From an uncultured Bacteroidota bacterium (GTDB lineage Bacteria > Bacteroidota > Bacteroidia > Flavobacteriales > Flavobacteriaceae), in assembly GCA_902619855.1 (NCBI GenBank), contig CACNGE010000006.1:1-63404 (forward strand): a stretch of 63,404 nucleotides of DNA. Reading direction: 5' to 3'. A program made the translations under genes and the position numbers. Positions 50,812 through 60,099 of this stretch are shown here, in pieces. Under the pieces are notes generated by a model that did no database searches, had not been told where the DNA came from, and saw nothing but the letters and a program-made list of their open reading frames with translations. Numbering within the stretch: the first letter of the stretch is position 1; each line of letters begins with the position of its first letter.

Positions 50812-52608
50812 TTAGTCGTTTAACTGAAGCACAGCCATAAACGCTCGTTGTGGAATTTCGACATTGCCTACCTGGCGCATTTTCTTTTTTCCTTTTTTCT
50901 GCTTTTCAAGTAGTTTTCGCTTTCGAGTGATGTCCCCACCATAACATTTGGCAGTTACATCTTTTCGAACAGCCTTGACTGTTTCGCGCGAAATAATTTT
51001 TGCGCCAATCGCTGCTTGAATCGGAATATCAAACTGTTGCCTTGGAATCAACTCCTTGAGCTTTTCACACATTTTCTTTCCTAGTGTATAGGCATTGTCA
51101 GCATGCACCAAGGCTGAAAGGGCATCAACAGCATTGCCATTGAGCAAGATATCCACTTTCACTAGCTTGGATGTGCGCAAGCCAATAGGACTATAATCAA
51201 AAGAGGCATACCCACGTGAGACAGATTTTAGACGATCATAAAAATCAAAAACAATCTCTGCCAAAGGCATATCAAAAGACAACTCCACTCGCTCAGGAGT
51301 CAGATAGGTTTGGTTGGAGATTTGCCCTCGCTTTTCAATACATAAGCTCATGACATTTCCAACATAATCTGCTTTGGTGATGACAGATGCTTTGATAAAA
51401 GGCTCTTCTACATGATCGAGAACAGAAGGCTCGGGGAGATCTGTTGGGTTGTTGACCAATACAATTTCGTCAGGCTTCTTTTTGGTGAAGGCGTGATAGG
51501 ATACGTTGGGAACAGTAGTAATCACTGACATATCAAATTCACGCTCTAGTCGCTCTTGAACGATTTCTAAGTGCAACATACCCAAAAAACCACATCGAAA
51601 ACCAAACCCAAGTGCAGCCGAGCTTTCGGGCTGAAAGACCAAAGACGCATCGTTGAGTTGTAGTTTTTCCATCGAGTTTCTCAACTCCTCATATTCTTCA
51701 GTATCAACAGGATATATCCCAGCAAAAACCATTGGCTTGACCTCCTCAAAGCCTTCAATGGGTGCGTCGGTGGGTGTGGCTGCCAAAGTAATTGTGTCAC
51801 CAACTTGCACTTCTTTTGCCTCTTTGATCCCTGTGATAAGGTAGCCAACATCACCTGTGTCGACGTGCTTTCGTGGTTCTTGCTTGAGCTTGAGTGCACC
51901 CACCTCATCGGCGTTGTACTCTTTACCAGTGGCCATAAATTTGATGCGATCTCCTTTTGAAATTCGACCACTCATAATTCTAAAATACGTTTCTATCCCA
52001 CGAAAAGGATTATAAACAGAATCAAAAATTAATGCTTGCAAGGGCGCATGATTATTACCATCAGGTGCAGGCACACGATTGACGATCGCTTCAAGGATCG
52101 AATCAATACCTAGGCCTGTTTTTGCAGAACAATGAATCACTTCTTCTTCTTTACATCCCAACAGATCGACAATATCGTCTGTGACCTCCTCTGGGTTGGC
52201 AGAAGGCAAATCAACTTTGTTGAGCACAGGTATAATCTCTAAGTCATTTTCGAGTGCCAAATACAAATTCGAAATGGTTTGCGCTTGAATACTTTGTGCA
52301 GCATCTACGACAAGCAACGCACCCTCACAAGCTGCAATGGATCGAGAAACCTCATAGGAAAAATCAACGTGACCAGGGGTGTCGATGAGATTAAACACAT
52401 ACTCCTGACCATTCAAAACATAATTCATCTGAATGGCGTGAGACTTGATTGTGATACCTCGCTCACGCTCCAAATCCATATTATCAAGAAGTTGATCTTG
52501 TTTTTCACGCTCAGTAACAGCTCCAGTAGCATCGAGCAAACGATCGGCCAAAGTGCTTTTACCATGGTCAATATGGGCAATAATGCAAAAATTACGAATG
52601 TGCTTCAT
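50812..52608 (-). CDS. lepA: Translation elongation factor 4 (LepA)
   Basis: A 598-residue GTPase that back-translocates or assists ribosomes. [15 protein letters not shown] is the P-loop, DTPGHVDF the switch II motif and NKVDLPSA the NKxD motif. A LepA-specific C-terminal domain is present ([20 protein letters not shown] region near residues 560-580). Length matches the family exactly. It has a TATCTTTG element on the minus strand at 52628-52635, 19 bases upstream, and diverges from the DoxX-like gene. Confidence 0.97.
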   Translation of the reverse strand: MKHIRNFCIIAHIDHGKSTLADRLLDATGAVTEREKQDQLLDNMDLERERGITIKSHAIQMNYVLNGQEYVFNLIDTPGHVDFSYEVSRSIAACEGALLVVDAAQSIQAQTISNLYLALENDLEIIPVLNKVDLPSANPEEVTDDIVDLLGCKEEEVIHCSAKTGLGIDSILEAIVNRVPAPDGNNHAPLQALIFDSVYNPFRGIETYFRIMSGRISKGDRIKFMATGKEYNADEVGALKLKQEPRKHVDTGDVGYLITGIKEAKEVQVGDTITLAATPTDAPIEGFEEVKPMVFAGIYPVDTEEYEELRNSMEKLQLNDASLVFQPESSAALGFGFRCGFLGMLHLEIVQERLEREFDMSVITTVPNVSYHAFTKKKPDEIVLVNNPTDLPEPSVLDHVEEPFIKASVITKADYVGNVMSLCIEKRGQISNQTYLTPERVELSFDMPLAEIVFDFYDRLKSVSRGYASFDYSPIGLRTSKLVKVDILLNGNAVDALSALVHADNAYTLGKKMCEKLKELIPRQQFDIPIQAAIGAKIISRETVKAVRKDVTAKCYGGDITRKRKLLEKQKKGKKKMRQVGNVEIPQRAFMAVLQLND

Positions 52609-52627
52609 CTACGAACCAAAAGGATAA

Positions 52628-52675
52628 CAAAGATACTTAATTGTACCCTGCAAATGTGAATAAAGATTATTTTTG
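52628..52675. promoter_or_regulatory. Divergent -7 elements for lepA and the DoxX-like gene
   Basis: Minus strand TATCTTTG at 52628-52635 (lepA, start 52608). Plus strand TATTTTTG at 52668-52675, with TTG at 52641-52643 as a possible -33 box, serves the DoxX-like gene (start 52691). Confidence 0.65.
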
Positions 52676-52690
52676 GGGAAAATTGAGTTT

Positions 52691-53563
52691 ATGAGAAGCT
52701 TGCAAAGTGCCTTTCGCATCCTTTTGGGAATCGTGTTTATCTTTTCTGCATACACAAAGTTTGTGGGACCTGGGTTTTTTGAAATCACATTGATTGATCA
52801 AGGGTTGTTGTCGAGTAGAGGCCAAGCCCAACACGCAGCCCGTTTTCTGATAGGATTTGAATTTGCCTTAGGCCTACTGATGCTATTGCCTTATTATACC
52901 AAACAACTGATGGCGATTGCCAGTCTGATGTTGATTGGGTTTACCATTCATTTGGGTTATTTATGGGCGATTGGAGATAACGAAAACTGTGGTTGTTTTG
53001 GAGAGATGATATCTATGTCACCTGCCGAATCGATTGCAAAAAATATATTGATGTTGGCTGTGTCTGTTTGGCTTTGGATCAAAAGTCCCTCAAAAGCAAC
53101 AAATCAAACCATTCTTTTTGGTGGTGCGATGATCATTATTACAAGTATGTGGGTGTTTTTACCGATTCCTGATCAGAGCGAGTTCCCAGTCAATCAATAC
53201 ACCAATTTTAGCAGTGTTGGCCGAACTGACTTGTCATCAGGAGAAAAGCTGGTTGCGATTCTCAATTTGGACTGTGAGCACTGTCAAGAATTGAGTGTCG
53301 AACTCGGAAAAATGAACAAAACACACAAGCTACCAAACGTTTATGCCTTTTATTTTAAAGAAGGAGAAACAACAGTAGAACAGTTTGAGCAAATGACAAA
53401 CACTTCGTTTCCTTATGTTGAAATAGACGTCAATACCTTTTTTGATTTAATAGGCGAAAGCCCACCAAGGGTTTATGTTTTGAACGATGGCGCAGTTGAT
53501 GCGATAATTGATGAAGACATTGCAAACACTCTCGACAAACGCTATCCACAAACAAGCCAATAA
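52691..53563 (+). CDS. DoxX/MauE-like membrane protein with thioredoxin-like C-terminus
   Basis: The 290-residue protein has four helices in residues about 5-155 with the DoxX-type ILLGIVFIFSAYTKFVGPG start and ENCGCFGEM (C100, C102) after the third helix, as in MauE-like quinone/thiol redox proteins. Residues about 175-285 form a periplasmic or cytoplasmic thioredoxin-like region with DCEHCQE (C195-x2-C198). It resembles the BT_3928-type family of Bacteroidota. A role in disulfide exchange is likely. I choose the ATG at 52691, not a codon at 52673 inside the promoter. It shares one base with the dusB start (TAATG). Confidence 0.82.
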   Translation: MRSLQSAFRILLGIVFIFSAYTKFVGPGFFEITLIDQGLLSSRGQAQHAARFLIGFEFALGLLMLLPYYTKQLMAIASLMLIGFTIHLGYLWAIGDNENCGCFGEMISMSPAESIAKNILMLAVSVWLWIKSPSKATNQTILFGGAMIIITSMWVFLPIPDQSEFPVNQYTNFSSVGRTDLSSGEKLVAILNLDCEHCQELSVELGKMNKTHKLPNVYAFYFKEGETTVEQFEQMTNTSFPYVEIDVNTFFDLIGESPPRVYVLNDGAVDAIIDEDIANTLDKRYPQTSQ

Positions 53564-54558
53564 TGGCTAAAATCGGAAACATTGAATTGGGTTCTTTTCC
53601 CTTGCTATTGGCACCTATGGAAGATGTCAGTGATCCACCATTTCGAGCGCTTTGTAAGGAGCAAGGAGCAGATGTGATGTACACAGAATTTATATCTAGC
53701 GAGGGGCTTATTCGTGATGCAGCAAAAAGCATGATGAAGCTCGATATTTATGAAAAAGAACGACCCATAGGAATCCAGATTTTTGGCGCCAACCTAGACT
53801 CGATGTTGCAAGCAGTGGACATTGTTGAAAAAACCAATCCTGACATTATCGACATCAATTATGGCTGTCCTGTCAAAAAGGTTGTTTGTAAAGGTGCAGG
53901 CGCAGGAATTTTGAAAGACATCCCAAAAATGGTTTCCTTGACCAAAGCAATTGTAGAGCGGACAAAACTTCCTGTAACAGTCAAGACAAGACTTGGTTGG
54001 GATCATGACAGCATACAAATAGTTGATGTTGCCGAGCGATTGCAAGACGTAGGTGCACAAGCCATTTCGATTCATGGCCGCACAAGGGCGCAGATGTATA
54101 AAGGGGACGCAGATTGGCATTCAATTGCAGCGGTAAAAAACAATCAAAGGATGCAAATACCTGTTTTTGGAAATGGCGATGTTGACACACCCGAAAGAGC
54201 AGTGATGATGCGAGACAAGTTTGGTTTAGATGGCGCAATGATTGGACGTGCAAGCATTGGAAACCCTTGGTTTTTTGCGCAAGTAAAACATTATTTCAAA
54301 ACAAATGGACACCTCCCGCCACCAACGATTATAGATCGCGTTGAAATGGCAAGACGACATTTACAAATGTCGATCGATTGGAAGGGGGATAAGCTGGGAG
54401 TTTTTGAAACACGCCGGCATTATACAAACTATTTTAAAGGGATTCCCCACTTCAAAGAATATCGCCTACAGATGGTTACTTTAGATAAAGCTTCTGAAGT
54501 GTTTGAAGTGTTTGATCGAGTTGCGTCTAATTTTCAAGAGGCAGAAGTATCGATTTAG
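53563..54558 (+). CDS. dusB: tRNA-dihydrouridine synthase B
   Basis: The 331-residue FMN enzyme reduces uridine in tRNA D loops. APMEDVSDPPFRALC is the N-terminal signature, CPVKKVVCKGAGAGIL holds the catalytic Cys, and SIHGRTRAQMYKG contains the conserved His/Arg FMN-side region. GNGDVDTPE and MIGRASIGNPWFF complete the barrel. A C-terminal helical domain is present. It overlaps the DoxX-like gene by one base. Its stop overlaps that of the convergent PfkB-permease gene in a 4-base TTAG. Confidence 0.95.
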   Translation: MAKIGNIELGSFPLLLAPMEDVSDPPFRALCKEQGADVMYTEFISSEGLIRDAAKSMMKLDIYEKERPIGIQIFGANLDSMLQAVDIVEKTNPDIIDINYGCPVKKVVCKGAGAGILKDIPKMVSLTKAIVERTKLPVTVKTRLGWDHDSIQIVDVAERLQDVGAQAISIHGRTRAQMYKGDADWHSIAAVKNNQRMQIPVFGNGDVDTPERAVMMRDKFGLDGAMIGRASIGNPWFFAQVKHYFKTNGHLPPPTIIDRVEMARRHLQMSIDWKGDKLGVFETRRHYTNYFKGIPHFKEYRLQMVTLDKASEVFEVFDRVASNFQEAEVSI

Positions 54559-56141
54559 CGCAACAGTTGAGAACGAACGACAGCAGATGCGATCCAAGCA
54601 GCTACAACACTAAGCATCCCCCATATTAGCAGTAAGGCTGACAGATTTTCAATTGAAAATGAAATTGGATATGGCAATTGTGTTCCTGGCACAAGTATAA
54701 ATTCACCAATCGATTGTGCAACGACGACACCAATGCCAACAACCAACCCAAAAAATCCACCAATACCACTGAGCAGCAGACCCTGATAAAAGAAAATCTG
54801 ACGTATTTCGTTGATTGATGAACCCATTCCCAGCAGCGTTTGAAGCTGATTGCGCTTGTCCAAAACCATCATCACAATGGCACCAACCACATTAAACAAG
54901 GCGATTGTAAGCACAAGGGAAAGAATTAAATAAATGGCAATGCGCTCGGTTTTTAACATTCTGTAGAGTGCAGGATTAAGCGCTTCTTTTTCAATGACTT
55001 CAAATCCAGATCCAATGATGCGTTGTATTTCTTTGATGAGGGCATTTTTTTTGGCATTATTATCAAGCTTGACATCAACAGCAGTATAGGTTTTGGCAGC
55101 AGCGGTTGTCAATGACCAAATAAAAGGAAGGGGCGTAAACACATAGTTATAATCGACTTCTTCACTCATCTGAAAGACCCCAACATTGGTTGCCCATCTA
55201 GAGACAAAGGGGTTGGGTTCAAGGGGATTGATCGCTCCTTGTTTTGGGAGTAAACACTCGATAAATCCATCGTAGTCATATAAACCAGCTCCCAGGTCAA
55301 TCGTGGTGCCATAACCCAACAGCAATTCCTTACCACGATCAGACACCATTGCTGTTTTTAACACTTCAAAATTCAGTTCGGCTTGACTTGCCAAAAACCC
55401 TGCCATCCCTCCTGCAAACGAATCGCCGGCCCCTGTAGGGTCAACGACATTGTCCAATATTACTGCAGGTGCCAAAAAAGTTTGGTCGTGATGGTAAAGC
55501 AGCGCTCCATGCTCTCCTTTTTTAATAATAACATAAGAAGGCCCCATGTCACTTATTTGTTTTGCAACCGACAATATATTGGTGTTGCCAGTCATTTGAA
55601 AAGCCTCCTCATCGTTGATGGTGATGATGTCTGTCTTAGACACCACTTGCATCAGTTCATCCCATGTTCTCTCAATCCAAAAATTCATCGTGTCGAGAAT
55701 GATTGTCGTGTTTTGAGGGTTGATTTGACTGATCACAGATTCTTGTATGTCTGGATGGAGGTTCCCCAACAATGCAACTTTGGGGCTCTTAAAATCATCG
55801 GGTACGATTGGGTTGAAGTTCGCTAGGGTGTTTAGGTCTGTGACCAAAGTGTCTCGACGATTCATGTCCTTGTGATATCGTCCCTTCCAGTAAAAGGTGT
55901 CGCCAGTGATGTCGATCTCAACCCCTTCCATATTGATATTTCTGTCAGCCAACTCTTCAAGATAATCTTTAGGAAAGTCTCTACCTACGATCGAAACAAT
56001 TGCAGGTTCTACATCAAATAGAGAGGTCGCCAAGGAGATGTATGTGGCTGATCCTGCAATCACTTTCCCGCTTGATCCAGATGGTGTTTCGACTTCGTCA
56101 AAAGCAATTGTCCCTACAACTAATACTTTATTTTTCTGCAT
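54555..56141 (-). CDS. Chimeric gene: PfkB kinase N-terminal region joined to LolC/E-type ABC permease C-terminal region
   Basis: Residues 1 to about 264 are a PfkB-family sugar kinase: an N-terminal GSSGKVIAGSATY substrate region and VVDPTGAGDSFAGG at 232-245, with the catalytic Asp 240. The sequence stops being kinase-like just after LKTAMV, about 40 residues before a normal end. From about residue 267 (DRGKELLLGYGTT) to 528 it matches the back two-thirds of a LolC/LolE-type permease, with a GLYDYDGF soluble region and three helices at about 402-430, 452-480 and 500-525. The front of such a permease begins at 63046. The frame is uninterrupted. I infer a rearrangement or an assembly join near 55340-55350; a genuine fusion enzyme is unlikely. 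Confidence 0.75.
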   Translation of the reverse strand: MQKNKVLVVGTIAFDEVETPSGSSGKVIAGSATYISLATSLFDVEPAIVSIVGRDFPKDYLEELADRNINMEGVEIDITGDTFYWKGRYHKDMNRRDTLVTDLNTLANFNPIVPDDFKSPKVALLGNLHPDIQESVISQINPQNTTIILDTMNFWIERTWDELMQVVSKTDIITINDEEAFQMTGNTNILSVAKQISDMGPSYVIIKKGEHGALLYHHDQTFLAPAVILDNVVDPTGAGDSFAGGMAGFLASQAELNFEVLKTAMVSDRGKELLLGYGTTIDLGAGLYDYDGFIECLLPKQGAINPLEPNPFVSRWATNVGVFQMSEEVDYNYVFTPLPFIWSLTTAAAKTYTAVDVKLDNNAKKNALIKEIQRIIGSGFEVIEKEALNPALYRMLKTERIAIYLILSLVLTIALFNVVGAIVMMVLDKRNQLQTLLGMGSSINEIRQIFFYQGLLLSGIGGFFGLVVGIGVVVAQSIGEFILVPGTQLPYPISFSIENLSALLLIWGMLSVVAAWIASAVVRSQLLR

Positions 56142-56143
56142 AT

Positions 56144-57187
56144 TTATTCTTTTTGTTGGTATCCAACGTCTTCGATTTGACTCTCTGTTTTTTTTGATGC
56201 TTCAACTGCCATTTTATCACAACTCTCGTTTTGTGGATGTTGATTGTGTCCTTTGATCCATTCCATTCGAACCCTGTGTTTGCGATACTGTTCTAAAAAT
56301 TCTTTCCAAAGGTCTGCGTTTTTTTTGTTTTTAAATTTTTTTTTCTCCCAGCTAAATACCCACTTCTTTTCAACTGCTTCGCTAACATATTTAGAGTCCG
56401 TGTACACAACAACATCAAGTGGCGATTGTTTCAATAGCTGCAATCCTTTGATCACAGCTTTCAGCTCCATTCTATTATTCGTGGTATGAATATAACCCTG
56501 AGCATAGGTTTTTTTATAGGGGGTCCCTTCCCACTCCAAAATTAAACCATATCCTCCTGGTCCTGGATTACCCCTCGCAGCTCCATCGGTATATAGGTTC
56601 ACTCTTTTTTCTGTTGGTATGAGTAGTTTTTCAATCTGCTCGGAAAAGTGTCGGTATTCAAGATTGTGAATTTTTTGTGCCAAACTCTCTGGGGTTTCTT
56701 GGGGGTCAACTGCTGTTTTGGCCTGAAAGATGATAGCCCCCTTGTCATATTGGCTGTTTACATAATGAATGCTTATTCCACTTTCTAGTTCTTTTGCATC
56801 AATCACTGCTTGATGAACATGGCGGCCAAACATTCCTTTTCCGCCAAATTTTGGTAACAAAGATGGATGAATATTGATTATTTTATCAGGAAATGCATCA
56901 ACAATATGAGGTGGTATTTTCCATAAAAACCCAGCTAAAATAATAAGGTTGGGGTTTTTGTCTTTCAGCTCTGCCAACAATGCGTTTGGATCGTTGAGTT
57001 GTTCGCGACTAAAAACAAATGTCGACACGTTGAGTTCTTTGGCTCGTTCGACGACAAATGCAGAGGGGTTGTTGGTATAAACCCCTGCAATCTTTACGTT
57101 GGTCATAGGAGAAAAATGACGAATAATTTGCTCGGCATTTGTTCCTGATCCAGAAGCAAAAATCAAAATTGTGTGATGTTTGGACAT
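56144..57187 (-). CDS. Fusion: phosphoribosylglycinamide formyltransferase (PurN) and ribonuclease HI
   Basis: Residues about 5-190 are PurN, with FASGSGTNAEQII (phosphate-binding) and catalytic N105, H107 in INIHPSLLPKF and D148. This part adds the formyl group to GAR in purine synthesis. Residues about 196-335 are RNase HI, with NLYTDGAARGNPGPGG (D201), NRMELKA (E241), VVYTDSKYV (D264), GHNQHPQNESCD (H314, D324). All catalytic residues of both enzymes are present. The two parts meet within a short linker at about 190-195. The gene lies 2 bases upstream of the PfkB part, with a TAGATTTG element 17 bases before its start. In related genomes the two activities are separate neighbouring genes as I recall. 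Confidence 0.88.
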   Translation of the reverse strand: MSKHHTILIFASGSGTNAEQIIRHFSPMTNVKIAGVYTNNPSAFVVERAKELNVSTFVFSREQLNDPNALLAELKDKNPNLIILAGFLWKIPPHIVDAFPDKIINIHPSLLPKFGGKGMFGRHVHQAVIDAKELESGISIHYVNSQYDKGAIIFQAKTAVDPQETPESLAQKIHNLEYRHFSEQIEKLLIPTEKRVNLYTDGAARGNPGPGGYGLILEWEGTPYKKTYAQGYIHTTNNRMELKAVIKGLQLLKQSPLDVVVYTDSKYVSEAVEKKWVFSWEKKKFKNKKNADLWKEFLEQYRKHRVRMEWIKGHNQHPQNESCDKMAVEASKKTESQIEDVGYQQKE

Positions 57188-57204
57188 CGTTGTTGTTCGC
57201 TTTA

Positions 57205-57212
57205 CAAATCTA
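57205..57212 (-). promoter_or_regulatory. -7 element of the purN-rnhA fusion gene
   Basis: Minus strand TAGATTTG, 17 bases before the start codon at 57187, in the 156-base gap divergent to acpP. Confidence 0.55.
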
Positions 57213-57308
57213 CATATTTATTAGGTGTGTTTCAGATGTGAATGGATCAGAATTTTAAAAGAGTTGTAAGATTTTATTCGGATTGAGTTAATAGAGCCAA
57301 ACTTTTCT

Positions 57309-57316
57309 TATTTTTG
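57309..57316 (+). promoter_or_regulatory. -7 element of acpP
   Basis: TATTTTTG with a TTG box at 57283-57285, 23 bases upstream, matches the Bacteroidota -33/-7 pattern. The ATG lies 27 bases downstream. It should drive acpP, fabF and rnc. Confidence 0.65.
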
Positions 57317-57343
57317 CCCCCAACTAACATTAAAACTTCTTAT

Positions 57344-57577
57344 ATGTCTGATATTGCATCACGTGTAAAAGCCATAATCGTAGATAAACTAGGTGTTGAC
57401 GAAAACGAAGTTGTTTCTGAAGCTAGCTTTACAAATGATTTGGGTGCAGACTCTTTGGATACTGTTGAACTGATCATGGAATTTGAAAAGGAATTCGATA
57501 TCCAAATCCCCGATGACCAAGCTGAAAACATCGCCACTGTTGGACAAGCAGTCCAATATATAGAAGACGGAAAATAA
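57344..57577 (+). CDS. acpP: Acyl carrier protein
   Basis: The 77-residue acidic protein carries acyl chains during fatty acid synthesis. [16 protein letters not shown] includes the Ser that receives phosphopantetheine. The four-helix ACP layout and end IEDGK are typical. I choose the ATG at 57344 (MSDIASRVK), since the frame upstream to 57314 lies in the promoter. fabF follows 6 bases later. Confidence 0.96.
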   Translation: MSDIASRVKAIIVDKLGVDENEVVSEASFTNDLGADSLDTVELIMEFEKEFDIQIPDDQAENIATVGQAVQYIEDGK

Positions 57578-57583
57578 ATATTT

Positions 57584-58834
57584 ATGCAGAATAAACGCGT
57601 TGTCGTAACAGGTCTTGGCGCGTTAACTCCTATAGGAAATGGGATTCCAGCTTATTGGGATGGTTTGATCTCTGGAAAAAGTGGAAGTGCTCCTATAAGT
57701 TATTTCGACGCCTCAAAATTTAAAACTAAATTCGCATGCGAGTTAAAAGACTACGATCCCAACGATCATTTTGATCGAAAGGAAGCTCGTAAAATGGATC
57801 GCTTCACCCAATATGCAATGGTTGCTAGTGATGAAGCCATTGATGATGCTGGTTTCCATTTGGAATCGCTAGATAAAACTCGCGTTGGCGTTATTTGGGG
57901 TGCAGGTATTGGTGGATTGGAGACCTTTCAAAATGAGGTTCTCAATTTCGCAGCAGGCGACGGAACTCCTCGTTTCAATCCATTCTTTATTCCGAAAATG
58001 ATCCCTGACATTGCGCCTGGAATGATCTCAATCAAGCATGGTTTTCAGGGTCCTAATTTTGCAACTGTTTCAGCATGTGCCTCTTCTGCAAACGCCCTTA
58101 TTGATGCGCTAAACTATATCCGTTTGGGTCATGCTGATGTAATGGTCTGTGGTGGTTCAGAGGCTTGTATCACTATTGCTGGTGTTGCAGGTTTCAACGC
58201 CCTACATGCCCTTTCCACTCGCAACGACGATCCTCAAACCGCTTCTCGCCCTTTTGATAAAGATCGTGATGGTTTTGTGTTAGGAGAAGGCGCTGGGGCT
58301 TTGGTGATAGAAACCTTAGAACATGCACAAAAAAGAGGTGCTAAAATCTATTGTGAAATTGTTGGTGGTGGCCTTTCTGCAGATGCCTATCATATGACAG
58401 CTCCTCACCCAGAAGGGATTGGCGCTACACTTGTCATGGAAAACGCACTCAAAGATGCTAATGTGTGTGCCAATGAGGTAGATGCCATAAATATGCATGG
58501 CACTTCAACCCCTCTTGGTGATGTGGCTGAATCTGGTGCTTTGAAAAAGGTTTTTGGAGGCCATCTGTACAGCATGAACATCAACTCAACCAAGTCTATG
58601 ACTGGTCATTTGTTGGGTGCTGCTGGTGCTGTGGAAGCAATTTCAACCATCTTGTCTATTCAACATGGTATTGTTCCGCCAACAATCAACCACTTCACAG
58701 AAGATGAAAACATCGACTCAGAAATAAACTTTACCTTCAACAAGGCACAGGAAAGAAATGTCAATGTTGCAATGAGCAACACCTTCGGATTTGGTGGGCA
58801 TAATGCATGTGTCGTAATGCGTAAATTTGTATAA
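57584..58834 (+). CDS. fabF: Beta-ketoacyl-ACP synthase II
   Basis: A 416-residue condensing enzyme extending fatty acyl chains on ACP. VSACASSANALI holds the catalytic Cys. The two His are in MHGTSTPLGD and FGFGGHNA, and the Lys in the central region is in NSTKSMTGHLLGAAG. Length and motif spacing are standard. It lies 6 bases after acpP and 6 bases before rnc, the conserved acpP-fabF-rnc order. Confidence 0.97.
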   Translation: MQNKRVVVTGLGALTPIGNGIPAYWDGLISGKSGSAPISYFDASKFKTKFACELKDYDPNDHFDRKEARKMDRFTQYAMVASDEAIDDAGFHLESLDKTRVGVIWGAGIGGLETFQNEVLNFAAGDGTPRFNPFFIPKMIPDIAPGMISIKHGFQGPNFATVSACASSANALIDALNYIRLGHADVMVCGGSEACITIAGVAGFNALHALSTRNDDPQTASRPFDKDRDGFVLGEGAGALVIETLEHAQKRGAKIYCEIVGGGLSADAYHMTAPHPEGIGATLVMENALKDANVCANEVDAINMHGTSTPLGDVAESGALKKVFGGHLYSMNINSTKSMTGHLLGAAGAVEAISTILSIQHGIVPPTINHFTEDENIDSEINFTFNKAQERNVNVAMSNTFGFGGHNACVVMRKFV

Positions 58835-58840
58835 TTTGAT

Positions 58841-59584
58841 ATGGGGTTGATTTCGCTTCTAAAAAAGTCCAAGCCCCAACGATCGTTCAAGAAAACTATT
58901 TCAGAAATTATTGGGTACACTCCAAAGAAGATTTACCTTTTCGAGCGAGTTTTTACCCATCGATCGCTAGAAAAAATCGATGATGATGGAAGAAAAATAA
59001 ACTACGAGCGTTTAGAGTTTCTTGGAGATGCGGTTCTGGGAACAATCATTGGAAATTATCTGTTTTCAAAAATGCCTGACGCAGATGAAGGAACTCTGAC
59101 GCAGATGAGGTCCAAAATTGTGCGTAGAGAGTTTTTAAATCATGTGGGCAAGTCACTTAATTTGTATCCTCTACTTCAGTCTAGAACTGAAAAAAATCAT
59201 TATGGCGATGATGTTCATGGAAATATTTTTGAAGCTTTGGTTGGAGCTGTTTTTGTGGATGGTGGGTTTTTGAAGTGCCGTTCTTTTGTCGAGACAAAAA
59301 TAATTGAGCCATATATTGATTTGGATGATTTGAAAAGTCGTGTAATAAGCTACAAGGGGACTTTGGTCAATTGGTTTCAAAAGCAAAAAATGACCTATGA
59401 ATATGATGTGTTTGAGGACTCTGGGGCAAACAAACTCATGTTTAAAGCCAAGCTCTTTGTCGACAAAACACTTGTTGCATCGGCTCGCGCATCAAACAAA
59501 AAAAAGGCTGCAGAAAAAGTGTCCAAAAGAGCTTATTTTAAGTTTGCCAACCAAATGAAAGAAAAAAAACAAAACCAACTGTAA
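58841..59584 (+). CDS. rnc: Ribonuclease III
   Basis: A 247-residue double-strand-specific RNase. ERLEFLGDAVLG is the nuclease signature with catalytic acids, and the second acidic site lies near NIFEALVGAVFVDGG. A C-terminal double-strand RNA-binding domain (about residues 175-240) ends KKAAEKVSKRAYF. Basic tail residues follow. It is third in the acpP operon. The next gene, the IPExxxVDY protein, has its own promoter in the 61-base gap. Confidence 0.95.
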   Translation: MGLISLLKKSKPQRSFKKTISEIIGYTPKKIYLFERVFTHRSLEKIDDDGRKINYERLEFLGDAVLGTIIGNYLFSKMPDADEGTLTQMRSKIVRREFLNHVGKSLNLYPLLQSRTEKNHYGDDVHGNIFEALVGAVFVDGGFLKCRSFVETKIIEPYIDLDDLKSRVISYKGTLVNWFQKQKMTYEYDVFEDSGANKLMFKAKLFVDKTLVASARASNKKKAAEKVSKRAYFKFANQMKEKKQNQL

Positions 59585-59622
59585 TGTCTTCTGTTTTTTG
59601 CCATTCTACTCACGAACAGTTG

Positions 59623-59630
59623 TATATTTG
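59623..59630 (+). promoter_or_regulatory. -7 element of the IPExxxVDY-pyk genes
   Basis: TATATTTG with TTG at 59598-59600, 22 bases upstream, matches the consensus. The start codon is 15 bases downstream. Confidence 0.6.
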
Positions 59631-59645
59631 TTTAACCAAACAGCA

Positions 59646-60098
59646 ATGATGATCAAGCATACTCTTTCGCTGTCTATCGATAACTCTGATGATGATTGGA
59701 TATGTATTCACACACCAATTCCTGACTATCAAATGGCGTATCATATCAATAATATCTTTTCCGTTCTCTTGCGTCGTCGTCCAGAAGACTATGCTTCAAA
59801 ACAAGTAGGACAAAAGTTCCCTATCTTCAGCTATCAGAGAAAAAAAGAAGGTATTCACTGGCATTTGATTCGAAACAAAGTGAAAACAATGGATTCGCCC
59901 AACACTGAAAGTCAACTGTTCTCCACCGCTGAAACTCGTTACTTGTTCAAACAACTCAACGGGGTTGATTATCTGCTTTCTGTTGGTGTAAAAGGGTCCG
60001 AAGATGTTCAAAAAAATTTAGGACAGCTCCCCGATGTACAGTCTTGCTACTCACTACCAGAACATGTAATACACTTAAAACAACAACTTAGCTTTTAA
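59646..60098 (+). CDS. IPExxxVDY-family protein
   Basis: The 150-residue soluble protein has no signal or helix. Residues around GVDYLLSVGVKG and the N-terminal IHTPIPDYQMAYHIN match the family named for its IPExxxVDY motif, known from Bacteroidota and often found just before pyk. Its function is unknown. I choose the ATG at 59646 (second ATG three bases on is equally possible), because it follows the -7 element; an upstream codon at 59598 lies before the promoter. pyk starts one base after its stop. Confidence 0.8.
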   Translation: MMIKHTLSLSIDNSDDDWICIHTPIPDYQMAYHINNIFSVLLRRRPEDYASKQVGQKFPIFSYQRKKEGIHWHLIRNKVKTMDSPNTESQLFSTAETRYLFKQLNGVDYLLSVGVKGSEDVQKNLGQLPDVQSCYSLPEHVIHLKQQLSF

Positions 60099-60099
60099 G

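Noticed and set aside
55383-55826. Open frame antisense to the kinase part of the chimeric gene (147 codons)
   Set aside because: Cys/His/Arg-rich composition with no motif; a shadow of the kinase.
54555-56141. A true bifunctional kinase-transporter
   Set aside because: The kinase lacks its last 40 or so residues and the permease lacks its first helix, while the missing permease front is present at 63046; a rearrangement explains it better.
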